DNA from: an uncultured Lachnospiraceae bacterium
Lineage (GTDB): Bacteria > Bacillota > Clostridia > Lachnospirales > Lachnospiraceae
Direction: 5' to 3'
Length of the DNA: 64,000 bases
Assembly (NCBI GenBank): GCA_910577015.1
Contig: CAJTKU010000009.1
Span: forward strand, 1 to 64,000
Shown: positions 1-8,597 of the stretch, one piece after another
Position numbering within the stretch: position 1 is the first letter of the stretch
Layout of the letters: every line of letters starts with the position of its first letter
Translations under genes and position numbers: made by a program
The notes under the pieces: model-generated
Database searches by the model: none
Told to the model about the DNA's origin: nothing
The model's input: only the letters and a program-made list of their open reading frames with translations

Positions 1-71
1 GCCTGTCATTATCATAGAAGTTCTAAAATTGATTACCTTATTTACAGACTTTTTTTCATAGTCCCGAAAAT

Positions 72-101
72 CGGGGAGCCGCCTTTACAGGCAGTTCCCC
101 G
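72..101 (-). terminator. Hairpin terminator downstream of HD-domain gene
   Basis: An imperfect inverted repeat (CGGGGA...TCCCCG, with an inner GCCT/AGGC stem and four-base loop) lies just past the stop of the minus-strand HD gene. Read on the minus strand it is followed by the short T-rich stretch GATTTTC and, further on, by a run of seven A's read as AAAAAAA, so the U-tract is poor. It is best read as a weak rho-independent terminator for the minus-strand pair; a REP-like hairpin is the alternative. Confidence 0.45.
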
Positions 102-123
102 GTATAGCAAAAATATTTACCAT

Positions 124-687
124 TTAAAAAAGCAAATACACATCTCCATTTATTTTCTTATCGAAGTATTCTTTTAATTCAAGTATTGCTTTCCATTTAG
201 GTATCGTGGTTTCTTTAAAACCAAATTTGAGTACACTGCTTACCATCTTTCTTTCGGCATAGCAATAGCCGTTTGCTAAGGATAAAGCATCACACAATTG
301 TATCAGTTTATCGTAATCATTATAGGTTACTTTGATTAAATATTCTGCTGCAAACTTTTTTTCCTCATCATTACAATCCCAGAAATCATAAATAGCCTCA
401 ATATCCTGGTATTGAAATGTATGTGTCATGCAAATTCTTGCCCCTTCAGCAAATCCTATTTTCGTTAGGAATTGAAAACCTTCTATCGCGTGCCGGGCCT
501 GCATACTGCCGCTTCTTCTGCCTATATCATGGAGCAATCCTAAAATATATGCTTTGTTGCTATCCATGCCTGCTTCAAATGCTATTTTTTCAGCCAGACT
601 GGCTACATGACAGGAATGTGCTATCCATGCCCCGTCATTAAGCTTTTTTGCTTCTTCCATCAATTTTTCTGCGTACTTTCTATCCAT
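124..687 (-). CDS. HD-domain (metal-dependent phosphohydrolase-type) protein
   Basis: A 187-residue protein. It carries an HD signature, with AHSCHVASLAEKIA followed by LLHDIGRR, as in small HD-superfamily phosphohydrolases that bind a divalent metal and cleave phosphoester or nucleotide substrates. The substrate is not evident. The start is placed at 687 because GAGGAGAGG precedes that ATG by a few bases; a longer reading frame reaches 774 but would run into the upstream acetyltransferase gene, which ends at 710. The two genes are co-directional with a 22-base gap and probably cotranscribed. The C-terminal half (YNDYDKLIQLCDALS) contains the usual downstream Asp of the HD core. The family assignment is firm; the specific role is unknown. 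Confidence 0.8.
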   Translation of the reverse strand: MDRKYAEKLMEEAKKLNDGAWIAHSCHVASLAEKIAFEAGMDSNKAYILGLLHDIGRRSGSMQARHAIEGFQFLTKIGFAEGARICMTHTFQYQDIEAIYDFWDCNDEEKKFAAEYLIKVTYNDYDKLIQLCDALSLANGYCYAERKMVSSVLKFGFKETTIPKWKAILELKEYFDKKINGDVYLLF

Positions 688-709
688 TAGCCTCTCCTCA
701 AACTTTGAT

Positions 710-1339
710 TCAGAATTTGTCAAAAAATTTTTGTAGTTTATCCGCAAACTGCCCGATATGTATGCCGTCAACAAAAGAATGGTGTGCCTGTACTGATATC
801 GGAATTACGGTTTTGCCATCTTTTTCATAATACTTTCCCCAATCAAAAAGAGGGGTTGCATTATCTTTATTTCCGGAATTGGTATGGGAAATGTGTGAGT
901 AAGATAACCATGGCATCGGAGAACATTGGAACACGTCGTTTCCTAACGGGCCTGTAAAATATTCCTTCTGTTCCCTTGCTGTTTTTGCTGCCAGTTCGCA
1001 GTATTCTATCATATCATCCATCATAGGAACATTGACTACCTTAAACAATTCAGTTTCCGGGTTAAGATAAGTGAATGCGGTATCTATCCTGTCAAACAAA
1101 ACAACCTGTCCGTCAACAAAACGATAGCGAAATGCTTCTATTTCATTTGCGCATTTACAGACCGCATATACCATTGCCAGTGTGAAAGAAACTCCCCGTC
1201 TCTTTATATATTTCTTAAAATTTGTGATATCCGCTTCATAAGTTACACAAAACGCCGGTTCAATACTGTTTCTGAAAACCATACAATGCATTGCCCGATT
1301 CCAGTTCTTTTCATCAATTACTTTATATTGATTTGGCAT
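710..1339 (-). CDS. CatA-type chloramphenicol/xenobiotic acetyltransferase
   Basis: A 209-residue trimeric CoA-dependent acetyltransferase family protein, close to the 210-220 residues usual for CatA enzymes. The catalytic motif HHSFVDG sits near the C-terminus (family consensus HHxxxDG, first or second His as general base), and the N-terminal YKVIDEKNWNRA block and the FSCSP-like QCSPMPWLSY segment are also typical. The family acetylates the 3-hydroxyl of chloramphenicol, but many chromosomal members have other or unknown acceptors, so resistance is only possible, not shown. The start at 1339 is supported by a GGGAGGA ribosome binding site; an ATG ten codons upstream lacks one. It is followed by the HD gene in the same orientation. 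Confidence 0.85.
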   Translation of the reverse strand: MPNQYKVIDEKNWNRAMHCMVFRNSIEPAFCVTYEADITNFKKYIKRRGVSFTLAMVYAVCKCANEIEAFRYRFVDGQVVLFDRIDTAFTYLNPETELFKVVNVPMMDDMIEYCELAAKTAREQKEYFTGPLGNDVFQCSPMPWLSYSHISHTNSGNKDNATPLFDWGKYYEKDGKTVIPISVQAHHSFVDGIHIGQFADKLQKFFDKF

Positions 1340-1479
1340 ATACAAAATCCTCCCAATTTTGTTATTCACAATAGTTTTATTTGTATTGAGTCATTCTGAT
1401 TTTCTAAATGCAGATAATTTTACATAAATTAGCATATCTTGGTTTTCATGTCAATATTTTGGGTTTAGAGTTTCCACAC

Positions 1480-1508
1480 TTGTTTTTATCCCCATTTTGT
1501 ATTATACT
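1480..1508 (+). promoter_or_regulatory. Sigma-A-type promoter for SEC-C gene
   Basis: TTGTTT, a 17-base spacer and TATACT lie about 42 bases upstream of the SEC-C gene. This is a good match to the vegetative promoter consensus and sits in the divergent gap between the acetyltransferase and the SEC-C gene. Confidence 0.6.
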
Positions 1509-1549
1509 TACGGGGTATTCTAACAAAAGCAATAAGGATGGTATGAATT

Positions 1550-2050
1550 ATGGCATTATTAGACCAATGGAAAGAAATAGCATATTCCCAGACGGAAGAT
1601 AAGAAGGTGCTTGAAAAACTGTGGATGGATTATTTTCAGGAGGAAACCAATATCTACGCGGAACTTCTGAAAAATCCCGATACCGTGGTGAAGGGTACTG
1701 TAAAGGAACTGGCGGAGAAATACCATGTCAGCATCATGAGTATGACAGGTTTTCTGGATGGTATCAACGACAGCTTAAAGGAGCCGAATCCCATTGAAGA
1801 GATGGAAGAAGATACGGTGGTAAACCTCGGCTTTGACAAGGAACTGTTATATAAAAACATGGTGGCGGCACAGGCGGACTGGCTGTATAAGCTGGAGGCG
1901 TGGAAGGATATTTTTGACGAGGATACCAGAAAGGCCCTTTATAAAGAGCAAAAGGATTCCACCACCATCCGCAAAGCGCCCCGGGTTTACCCCAATGACC
2001 CCTGTCCCTGCGGAAGCGGTAAAAAATATAAAAAGTGCTGTGGGAAATAG
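1550..2050 (+). CDS. SEC-C motif protein
   Basis: A 166-residue protein with an alpha-helical N-terminal domain of about 145 residues and a C-terminal zinc-binding SEC-C motif, PCPCGSGKKYKKCC, like the tail of SecA. In SecA this motif binds zinc and contacts SecB or ribosomes; in stand-alone proteins the role is generally unknown. The helical domain carries no motif I recognise beyond similarity to other clostridial SEC-C proteins. An AAGGAT element ten bases upstream of the ATG serves as ribosome binding site, and a promoter is visible at 1480-1508. The gene is followed by a series of hairpins, which may end its transcript. Confidence 0.8.
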   Translation: MALLDQWKEIAYSQTEDKKVLEKLWMDYFQEETNIYAELLKNPDTVVKGTVKELAEKYHVSIMSMTGFLDGINDSLKEPNPIEEMEEDTVVNLGFDKELLYKNMVAAQADWLYKLEAWKDIFDEDTRKALYKEQKDSTTIRKAPRVYPNDPCPCGSGKKYKKCCGK

Positions 2051-2192
2051 CGTGGAAAGAAGTTCTAACCGCCTTTGGCAGTTTTCGCTCGCAGCAAAGG
2101 CTGCTTCGCGGAGAACTTCTATGTCTCACGCTTGAGAAATGCCTGAAATACGGCATTTCTCATCCGGATTTGAGCCGCCACGGAGTGGCGGC
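2049..2192. repeat. Three consecutive hairpins between SEC-C and C-GCAxxG-C-C genes
   Basis: The gap holds three stem-loops. The first has paired arms AGCGTG/CACGCT (2049-2054, 2127-2132) enclosing AGAAGTTCT/AGAACTTCT (2058-2066, 2112-2120) and an inner GCCTTTG/CAAAGGC stem. The second is a perfect 10-bp stem (2134-2143 with 2152-2161). The third is a perfect 8-bp stem with a three-base loop (2174-2181 with 2185-2192). None has a clear T-tract. They may be a degenerate terminator, an RNA-processing signal or small foldback elements; the first overlaps the stop codon of the SEC-C gene. Confidence 0.6.
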
Positions 2193-2205
2193 ATGGGGGT
2201 AGCGT

Positions 2206-2661
2206 ATGGAGAGCAGGGTTTCGGATGCGGTGGCATTGTTTGAATCGGGATATAATTGTGCGCAGTCCGTATTTGCCACATATGCAGACTTGTTTGGGAT
2301 GGAAAAAGAGGCGGCTTTAAAGCTGGCTTGTCCCATGGGAGCCGGCATAGGCCGTATGCGCGAGGTTTGCGGCACCGTCTGCGCCATGTCCATGCTGCTC
2401 GGCATGAAAGAGGGCAATGCCGATGCCAAAGACCAGGCGGCAAAACAGCGCGTCTATGAAAAAACAAGGCAGATGGCGGACAGGTTTAAAGAAGAAAGCG
2501 GCAGTATGCTTTGCAGGGAACTGCTCGGCATCGTGGGCAGGGAAGCAAGCGCAGCGCCTTCGGAGAGAACTGCGGAATATTACGCAAAACGGCCCTGCAG
2601 CAGGCTGGTTGCGCGGGCAGCGCGTATTATAGAGGATACTCTGTTAAACGATATGGAATAA
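2206..2661 (+). CDS. C-GCAxxG-C-C family redox-type cysteine protein
   Basis: A 151-residue protein of the C_GCAxxG_C_C family, a putative redox-active family often encoded near electron-transfer genes in anaerobes. Visible conserved cysteines are GYNCAQSV (about residue 18), ACPMGAGIGRMREVCGTVCA (about residues 43-62), and later CRELLG and CSRL. The spacing fits the family. No partner oxidoreductase gene lies next to it. There is no strong Shine-Dalgarno sequence before the ATG at 2206; the GGGGG just upstream is the nearest candidate. The gene lies directly upstream of the promoter for the thrS T-box leader, so the two are separately controlled. The biochemical function is unknown. Confidence 0.82.
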   Translation: MESRVSDAVALFESGYNCAQSVFATYADLFGMEKEAALKLACPMGAGIGRMREVCGTVCAMSMLLGMKEGNADAKDQAAKQRVYEKTRQMADRFKEESGSMLCRELLGIVGREASAAPSERTAEYYAKRPCSRLVARAARIIEDTLLNDME

Positions 2662-2692
2662 AATGGCTGTGGAAGAAATTTCGGCAAAGTAC

Positions 2693-2721
2693 TTTACAGC
2701 CGGATAGAAATGGATTAAAAT
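2693..2721 (+). promoter_or_regulatory. Promoter of the thrS T-box operon
   Basis: TTTACA, a 17-base spacer and TAAAAT place transcription start near 2728, at the 5' end of the T-box leader. Confidence 0.65.
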
Positions 2722-2727
2722 ACGAAT

Positions 2728-2996
2728 TATAATAAAGCCAGTTTTACAGGCAACAGATGGCAAACACGTTGAAGAGAATAGAGGATGCAGTAAAATAGCA
2801 GAGAAAGGCGCCCGGAAGTCCGGTGCTGAAAGCGCCTGTATGTTTGCGCATCCCCCACCACCTCTGAGTGGCCCCAATAAGGTCCGCCTGCCGGCGTTAC
2901 AGGTAAAATGAGCGGTCCTGTGTTTTTTACAGGGCAAGCAGGGTGGAACCGCGTTAACACGTCCCTTGCATTACTTAGGTAATGTAAGGGATTTTT
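2728..2996 (+). promoter_or_regulatory. Threonine T-box riboswitch
   Basis: A T-box leader RNA that binds uncharged tRNA and chooses between terminator and antiterminator. The diagnostic T-box sequence AGGGTGGAACCGCG is at about 2939-2952 and is followed by a terminator hairpin. Stem I can be drawn with AGAG and GATGC on the 5' side pairing GCATC and CTCT on the 3' side; the bulge CCCCACCAC between them holds ACC, a threonine codon, as the likely specifier. This agrees with thrS lying downstream. Low threonine charging should therefore raise expression of the small membrane protein and thrS. Confidence 0.92.
2961..2996 (+). terminator. T-box regulated terminator
   Basis: GTCCCTTGCATTAC pairs with GTAATGTAAGGGAT around a four-base loop and runs into six T's. 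It is the conditional terminator of the T-box. Confidence 0.88.
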
Positions 2997-3054
2997 TGTT
3001 TTGACGAAAAAAGAAAGGAGAAAAGCGCAAAAGCGCTTCGGAATGGAGGAAAAT

Positions 3055-3279
3055 ATGAAAAATTGGAAAGAAAATGTAAAGAATTTATTTTGTGGAGAAA
3101 CGATTATAAGCAAGAGGGAATTGTGGCTGGCAGGAGGCATCTGCTTTCTGGCAGGCGTGGTGTACGGGCTTTTTACGGCGCCGTGGACAAGGGGCGTCTC
3201 CATTGGCTGCAACTGCGGAAATTACAATAATCATGATGTCGCTGAGGATGACGGGGATGGTAACGGCAAAGACGAATGA
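3055..3279 (+). CDS. Small single-pass membrane protein in thrS operon
   Basis: A 74-residue protein of unknown function lying between the T-box terminator and thrS, so it should be under threonine T-box control. One hydrophobic segment (about residues 24-42, LAGGICFLAGVVYGLF) is followed by a short tail with CNCGNYNNH and an acidic, Asp/Gly/Asn-rich end. The N-terminal side is basic. The start at 3055 is chosen for the GGAGG five bases upstream; the frame stays open to a TTG at 3001, but that would begin inside the terminator tail. The gap to thrS is 25 bases. No family is recognised; it may be a passenger rather than a translation factor. Confidence 0.7.
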   Translation: MKNWKENVKNLFCGETIISKRELWLAGGICFLAGVVYGLFTAPWTRGVSIGCNCGNYNNHDVAEDDGDGNGKDE

Positions 3280-3304
3280 TTAGAATAAATTATTGAGAGG
3301 AAGG

Positions 3305-5278
3305 ATGATAGAAATGAAGATTACGTTAAAGGATGGTTCCGTAAGAGAGTATGAACAGGCAAAAAGCGCTTACGACATTGCGCTTGATATCAGCGAAGGG
3401 CTTGCAAGGGCGGCATGCGCAGTGGAAATCAATGGTAAGGCAGAGGATTTGCGGACTCTGGTGGATGAAGACTGTGAATTGAATATTTTGACTGCAAATG
3501 ATAAAGAGGGGCTGCGTACGGTGCGCCATACCTGCTCCCATGTGCTTGCGGAAGCGGTCAAGAGACTGTTCCCGGAGGCTAAGCTTGCCATCGGTCCCTC
3601 CATTGACACCGGTTTTTACTATGATTTTGAACATGAGCCTTTTTCAAGGGAAGATTTGGATAAGCTGGAAGCGGAGATGAAGAAAATCATCAAGGAAGGA
3701 AATAAGCTGGAAAAGTTTACGCTCCCCAGAGAAGAAGCCATTCAGTTCATGGAGGAGAAGAACGAGCCATACAAGGTGGAACTGATTCGTGATTTGCCGG
3801 AGGATGCGGTAATTTCCTTCTACAGCCAGGGTGAATTTGTGGACTTGTGCGCAGGCCCCCACCTGATGAGTACCAAGGGCATCAAGGCATTTAAGTTGAC
3901 TTCTTCATCGGGCGCATACTGGAGAGGCAAGTCGGAGAATGCCATGCTCCAGAGAATCTACGGCACTGCGTTTAACAAAAAAGAGGAATTGGAGGAGTAC
4001 CTGGTTTATCTGGAAAACATCAAAAACAGGGACCACAATAAGCTGGGACGTGAAATGGAGCTGTTTACCACGGTGGATGTGATTGGACAGGGACTGCCGC
4101 TGCTGATGCCTAAGGGAACGAAGATTGTCCAGACCCTGCAAAGGTGGATAGAAGATTTGGAAGACAATGAATGGGGATATGTGAGAACCAAAACCCCGCT
4201 TATGGCAAAGAGCGATTTGTACAAAATCTCAGGTCACTGGGACCACTATAAAGAGGGCATGTTTGTGCTGGGGGATGAGGAGAGGGACAAAGAAGTGTTT
4301 GCCCTGCGTCCCATGACCTGCCCATTCCAGTACTATGTATATAAGGCGGCGCAGCATTCCTACCGTGATTTGCCCATACGCTACGGCGAGACCTCCACAC
4401 TTTTTAGAAACGAGGATTCAGGGGAAATGCACGGGCTGACAAGGGTTCGTCAGTTTACCATCAGCGAAGGGCATCTGATTGTCCGCCCTGACCAGATGGT
4501 GGAAGAGTTCAAGGGCTGTATTGCGCTTGCCAAGTATGTGATGGGAACGCTTGGGCTTTTGGATGACATTACCTGGCATCTGTCCAAGAGGGACCCTGAA
4601 AACAAAGAAAAGTACATCGGGGAACCTGAAGTCTGGAATGAGACGGAGCAGCATATCCGTGACATCCTGACAGAACTGGAACTTCCGTTTGTGGAGGATG
4701 TGGGAGAAGCAGCTTTCTACGGACCAAAAGTGGACATCAATGCAAAGAACGTGTACGGCAAAGAGGATACCATGATTACCATCCAGTGGGATGCCCTTCT
4801 GGCAGAGCAGTTTGACATGTACTATATTGACCAGAACGGCGACAAGGTGCGTCCCTTTATCATACACAGGACTTCCATGGGCTGTTATGAGAGAACCCTT
4901 GCATGGTTGATTGAAAAGTATGAAGGCAAGTTTCCTACCTGGCTTTGTCCGGAGCAGGTGCGTGTGCTCCCCATTTCCGAAAAGTATGCGGACTATGCGA
5001 AAAAAGTGGCTGATAAGCTGAAACAGAACGGCATTCTGGTTACGGTGGATAACCGCTCTGAAAAAATTGGTTTTAAAATCCGGGAAACAAGGCTTGCAAA
5101 AGTTCCTTACATGCTGGTGGTGGGGCAAAAGGAAGAAGAGGAAAATGTGGTATCCGTCAGAAGCCGTTTCCTTGGTGATGAGGGTCAGAAAAATTTGGAT
5201 GATTTTATCAAAAATATTTCTGAGGAAATCCGTACCAAGGCTATCCGCAAAGAAGTCCAGCCGGAAGAAAAGAAGTAA
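3305..5278 (+). CDS. thrS: Threonyl-tRNA synthetase
   Basis: A class II aminoacyl-tRNA synthetase that attaches threonine to tRNA-Thr. In order: an N-terminal TGS domain (KITLKDGSVREYEQ), the editing domain with HTCSHVLAEAVKRLFP and the CAGPHLMSTKG block (its HxxxH and Cys/His zinc-editing residues), the catalytic core with MTCPFQYY, RYGETSTLFRNEDSGE (motif 2 region) and HRTSMGCYERTLAWLIE (motif 3), and a C-terminal anticodon-binding domain (VRVLPISEKYADYA). At about 657 residues it is full length. The start at 3305 follows GAGAGGAAGG; an ATG at 3314 (MKITLKDG) is nearly as good. It is controlled by the threonine T-box upstream. Confidence 0.96.
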   Translation: MIEMKITLKDGSVREYEQAKSAYDIALDISEGLARAACAVEINGKAEDLRTLVDEDCELNILTANDKEGLRTVRHTCSHVLAEAVKRLFPEAKLAIGPSIDTGFYYDFEHEPFSREDLDKLEAEMKKIIKEGNKLEKFTLPREEAIQFMEEKNEPYKVELIRDLPEDAVISFYSQGEFVDLCAGPHLMSTKGIKAFKLTSSSGAYWRGKSENAMLQRIYGTAFNKKEELEEYLVYLENIKNRDHNKLGREMELFTTVDVIGQGLPLLMPKGTKIVQTLQRWIEDLEDNEWGYVRTKTPLMAKSDLYKISGHWDHYKEGMFVLGDEERDKEVFALRPMTCPFQYYVYKAAQHSYRDLPIRYGETSTLFRNEDSGEMHGLTRVRQFTISEGHLIVRPDQMVEEFKGCIALAKYVMGTLGLLDDITWHLSKRDPENKEKYIGEPEVWNETEQHIRDILTELELPFVEDVGEAAFYGPKVDINAKNVYGKEDTMITIQWDALLAEQFDMYYIDQNGDKVRPFIIHRTSMGCYERTLAWLIEKYEGKFPTWLCPEQVRVLPISEKYADYAKKVADKLKQNGILVTVDNRSEKIGFKIRETRLAKVPYMLVVGQKEEEENVVSVRSRFLGDEGQKNLDDFIKNISEEIRTKAIRKEVQPEEKK

Positions 5279-5361
5279 ACAGCATTCCGCCTATATTATG
5301 TATAAAGTCTGCCCTTTACAGCCATACTAAGTTTGAAAATCATTCATAAGGAGGACTTGAT

Positions 5362-5676
5362 ATGGCTGAATTGTGTTGCAGTGTTGAAAATTGTACCTAT
5401 AATGACCAGTGTTACTGCTGTAAAGGTGATATCTGTGTGGGCGGTGACCAGGCGCACAAAAAAGATGACACCTGCTGTGAAAGCTTTGCCCAGAGAAAGG
5501 GCGATGCTTATACCAGTTCCATTTTCCATCCCAGCCGGACCATCAGCATTGACTGTGAGGCGACAAAATGCATTTATAACGAGGACTATAAATGTATGGC
5601 CGACCATGTCGATATTAAAGGCTGCGGCGCGTGCGACTGCAGGGAAACCGCATGTGGAACTTTCAGGGAGCAGTAA
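5362..5676 (+). CDS. DUF1540 cysteine-rich protein
   Basis: A 104-residue protein with two DUF1540-like cysteine repeats: CSVENCTYNDQCYCCKGDIC at the N-terminus and CEATKCIYNEDYKCMAD later, each followed by further Cys (CCESF, CGACDCRETACG). The spacing suggests metal binding. Function of the family is not established; members are common in Clostridia. A good site (AAGGAGG) precedes the ATG. It follows thrS after 83 bases and is closed by a strong terminator, so it could be the last gene of the T-box transcript or have its own promoter, which I could not see clearly. Confidence 0.85.
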   Translation: MAELCCSVENCTYNDQCYCCKGDICVGGDQAHKKDDTCCESFAQRKGDAYTSSIFHPSRTISIDCEATKCIYNEDYKCMADHVDIKGCGACDCRETACGTFREQ

Positions 5677-5702
5677 ACGGATACTGTCAATAAAATTGTT
5701 TT

Positions 5703-5747
5703 AAAAATCTGCCGATTGCTGTATAATGGAATCGGCAGATTTTTTTA
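5703..5747 (+). terminator. Rho-independent terminator after DUF1540 gene
   Basis: AAAATCTGCCGATT pairs perfectly with AATCGGCAGATTTT across a 12-base loop and is followed by a run of T's. Confidence 0.92.
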
Positions 5748-5786
5748 TCCCGTAAAAGATAGGAAAGGTGCCATAAGGAGAGGTTT

Positions 5787-8597
5787 ATGAGGAAATCATA
5801 TTGGAAAAAAAGAATACGGGGTTTGTTTATCATATTTTTTGCAATGATTCTTCTGATAACAGGTTTTCCTATGACTGCACGGGCGCTGGAGTCCCGTACG
5901 GTAAGGGTGGCATTTTTTCCGATGGAAGGTTTCCATACCTATTCCGGGGAGGAAGGGTATGGGGGCATGGATGTGGCTTATCTGGAGGAACTGTGCAAAT
6001 ATACCGGATGGGACATTGTCTATGTGGATTGTGACAGCTGGAATGACGCCCTTGCAAAACTGGAAGCAAAAGAAGTGGATTTGGTGGGCTCAGCGCAGTT
6101 TTCTGCAGAGAGGGCCGAACTTTATGATTTTGCCGCCCTTTCCAGTGGGTATACTTTCGGCTGCCTGTTTGTGACAAAGGACAGCAGTCTTGCTTATGAA
6201 GATTTTGATTCGATGCGGGATATGAATTTCGGTGTCGTGGAAAGTTATATACGGAAAGCGGAATTTTTAGAGTATCTGTCCAGAAACGGCATTGATAATC
6301 CCCGGCTGAAAGAATATAACACGACGCAGGAAATGGAAGAAGCGCTTGCGTCCGGTGAAATCGATGTCGCAGTCCATACCTTGACGGAAGTAGGGGCGGG
6401 ACAGTTCCTGGTCGGTAAATTTGCCTATGCGCCTTTTTATTACATAACCTGGAAGGGCAATGAAGCCCTGCTGGATGAACTGAACTTTGGTATCGAAAAG
6501 TTAAAAATGAATGCCCCTGCGTTTCAACAGGAATTGATAACCCACTATTACGGGGGACGCTGGGAACGTTTTGCCGCTGAAGAACAGCAGTTTATTGACA
6601 GGGGAGAAAAGATAAGGATTGGTTTTTATAAGGATACAAGACCGTTGGCCTATATCAATGAGGAGGGGGATTATGACGGAATCTATGTCCAGATATTAAA
6701 GACCATTGCAGAGCGGAGCGGGATGACTATTGAGTTTTGCCCGTTGGAACGGAGCGAGTATTGGAAGGAATTGCTGACAGCCGGGGAGATTGATTTTTAT
6801 GTGGGCGCCAACAACATGAATCTGGCGCGTGATGAAAACATTTTGCTTACCAATCCCTTTATGGAGTATAATGCGGTAATTGTATCTAAAAATGATTATA
6901 TTTTGTCAGATGAAGAAGTTACTATGGTTCTGACAAACGGCCGTGCTTACTGGGCGGATAATCTTGATATGGAGGCAGAGGTGATTTACCGTGACAGCGC
7001 AAAAGACTGTCTGCAGGCTTTGGTAAAAGACGAGGCGGATATCACGATTCTCAACACTATAGAGTATAATTACCAGTCAAAAAACGAAAGGTTTTCCGAC
7101 CTGATTGAATGGGATAACCACAGATACCAGTCAGGAACCACCCTGGCTGCATGCAGGGATGCGGATTCTGTTATGTTCAGCGTGATGAACAGGGCGCTGG
7201 GGCTGATATCAGAGGTTGAAAAGGAAGACATCATCAACCAGTATATGAACATTTCCTATAACAGCTATGAACTGCGGGATTATCTCTATCAAAGCAGGAA
7301 TGTAATTGCCGTATTCGGCATTTTGCTGCTGGTGTTTTTGGTCTTCGGAGGCACCGTGCTTCATATGCGGAAAAGGTCATATCTTCTGCTTGAAAAAAAG
7401 AATGGAGAATTGCAGTTTGCCATCCGGGAGGCAGAAAGGGCAAATCTTGCAAAGACAGAGTTTTTGTCCCATATGTCCCATGACATACGCACTCCCATAA
7501 ACGGTATCATGGGCATGTTAAATATTGCGGAAAAAAATCCCGAAGATTTGGAAAGGCAGGCGGACTGCCGGGAAAAGATTAAAATGTCCGCAAAACATCT
7601 GTTGTCCCTGATTAATGATGTATTGGATATCAGTAAGCTGGAACGGGGAAAGGTAGAGTTTGCGAGGGAAGTTTTTGGGTTAAAGGAACTGTTAGATAAC
7701 TGTGCGTCCATCGTTGGAGGACAGGCAGCGGACAGAAATATAACCCTGATAACGGATTTTGGAGAGTCGGGAAAGCTGCCGCATGCCTATTTTGTGGGAA
7801 GCCCCCTGCACATTAAGCAGATTTTAATAAACATTGCGGGAAACGCTGTTAAATACAATAAGCCTATGGGAAAAATCCGGTTTAACTGTCATGAGGTTTC
7901 CGAAGAAAACGGGTTGGCGCAGATATGCTTTGAAATTGCCGATACGGGAATCGGCATGGGACAGGAGTACCTGAAGCATATTTACGAGCCGTTTACCCAG
8001 GAGGAGGGCGGCGCCAGAACAAATTACCAGGGAAGCGGACTTGGCATGACCATTACCAAAAATCTGGTGGATAAAATGGGAGGAAGCATTGAGGTAAAAA
8101 GTGAATTGAATCAAGGCAGTATCTTTACAGTGGTGCTGCCGCTTGAAATCGCATCCCCGCCGGAAGAACAGAAAGAAGAAAAGGAAGAACATTTGGCGGC
8201 GGTCTGCGGAAAGAAAGTCCTGCTTGTGGAAGACAACGCGCTGAATCAGGAAATTGCACAGTATATGCTGGAGGAAAACGGGCTGGAGGTAACGCTTGCC
8301 GTCAACGGTAAAGAAGCGTTGGAACTCTTTAAGGAATCTGCGCCCCATACTTTCCAGCTGATATTTATGGATATCATGATGCCTGTATTGAACGGATATG
8401 AAGCGACGAGGGCCATACGCGGTCTTGAAAGACCGGATGCGCTTTCCGTTCCCATTATTGCCATGACGGCAAATGCTTATGCGGAAGATGTGCGGGCCGC
8501 CACGGAGGCAGGAATGAATGAACACATAGCAAAGCCGCTGGAACCGGAAGTCATTAACCGTGTGCTTTCCAGATGGCTGGGGGAAGAGAATGAATAA
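5787..8597 (+). CDS. Hybrid sensor histidine kinase with two solute-binding sensor domains
   Basis: A 936-residue membrane sensor kinase. After a signal segment (about residues 10-32) come two tandem SBP_bac_3-like periplasmic-binding-protein modules (about 37-270 and 273-500; VRVAFFPMEGF and IRIGFYKDTRPLAYIN begin them). A transmembrane helix follows (about 508-530), then HisKA with SHMSHDIRTP (phospho-acceptor His565), the ATPase with NIAGNAVKYN, DTGIGM and GSGLGM, and a C-terminal receiver domain with VEDN and phospho-acceptor Asp862 in FMDIMMPVLNGYE. It probably senses an amino acid or other small ligand outside the cell. No separate response regulator is adjacent and there is no HPt domain, so the output is not evident. 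It overlaps the downstream TPR lipoprotein by eight bases, which suggests joint function. AAGGAGAGG precedes the start. Confidence 0.93.
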   Translation: MRKSYWKKRIRGLFIIFFAMILLITGFPMTARALESRTVRVAFFPMEGFHTYSGEEGYGGMDVAYLEELCKYTGWDIVYVDCDSWNDALAKLEAKEVDLVGSAQFSAERAELYDFAALSSGYTFGCLFVTKDSSLAYEDFDSMRDMNFGVVESYIRKAEFLEYLSRNGIDNPRLKEYNTTQEMEEALASGEIDVAVHTLTEVGAGQFLVGKFAYAPFYYITWKGNEALLDELNFGIEKLKMNAPAFQQELITHYYGGRWERFAAEEQQFIDRGEKIRIGFYKDTRPLAYINEEGDYDGIYVQILKTIAERSGMTIEFCPLERSEYWKELLTAGEIDFYVGANNMNLARDENILLTNPFMEYNAVIVSKNDYILSDEEVTMVLTNGRAYWADNLDMEAEVIYRDSAKDCLQALVKDEADITILNTIEYNYQSKNERFSDLIEWDNHRYQSGTTLAACRDADSVMFSVMNRALGLISEVEKEDIINQYMNISYNSYELRDYLYQSRNVIAVFGILLLVFLVFGGTVLHMRKRSYLLLEKKNGELQFAIREAERANLAKTEFLSHMSHDIRTPINGIMGMLNIAEKNPEDLERQADCREKIKMSAKHLLSLINDVLDISKLERGKVEFAREVFGLKELLDNCASIVGGQAADRNITLITDFGESGKLPHAYFVGSPLHIKQILINIAGNAVKYNKPMGKIRFNCHEVSEENGLAQICFEIADTGIGMGQEYLKHIYEPFTQEEGGARTNYQGSGLGMTITKNLVDKMGGSIEVKSELNQGSIFTVVLPLEIASPPEEQKEEKEEHLAAVCGKKVLLVEDNALNQEIAQYMLEENGLEVTLAVNGKEALELFKESAPHTFQLIFMDIMMPVLNGYEATRAIRGLERPDALSVPIIAMTANAYAEDVRAATEAGMNEHIAKPLEPEVINRVLSRWLGEENE

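Noticed and set aside
1408..1602. 64-codon plus-strand frame overlapping the SEC-C gene start
   Set aside because: It lies over the promoter and start of the SEC-C gene in another frame with no Shine-Dalgarno site.
4418..5128. 236-codon minus-strand frame under thrS
   Set aside because: Entirely inside the catalytic and anticodon domains of threonyl-tRNA synthetase; no ribosome binding site.
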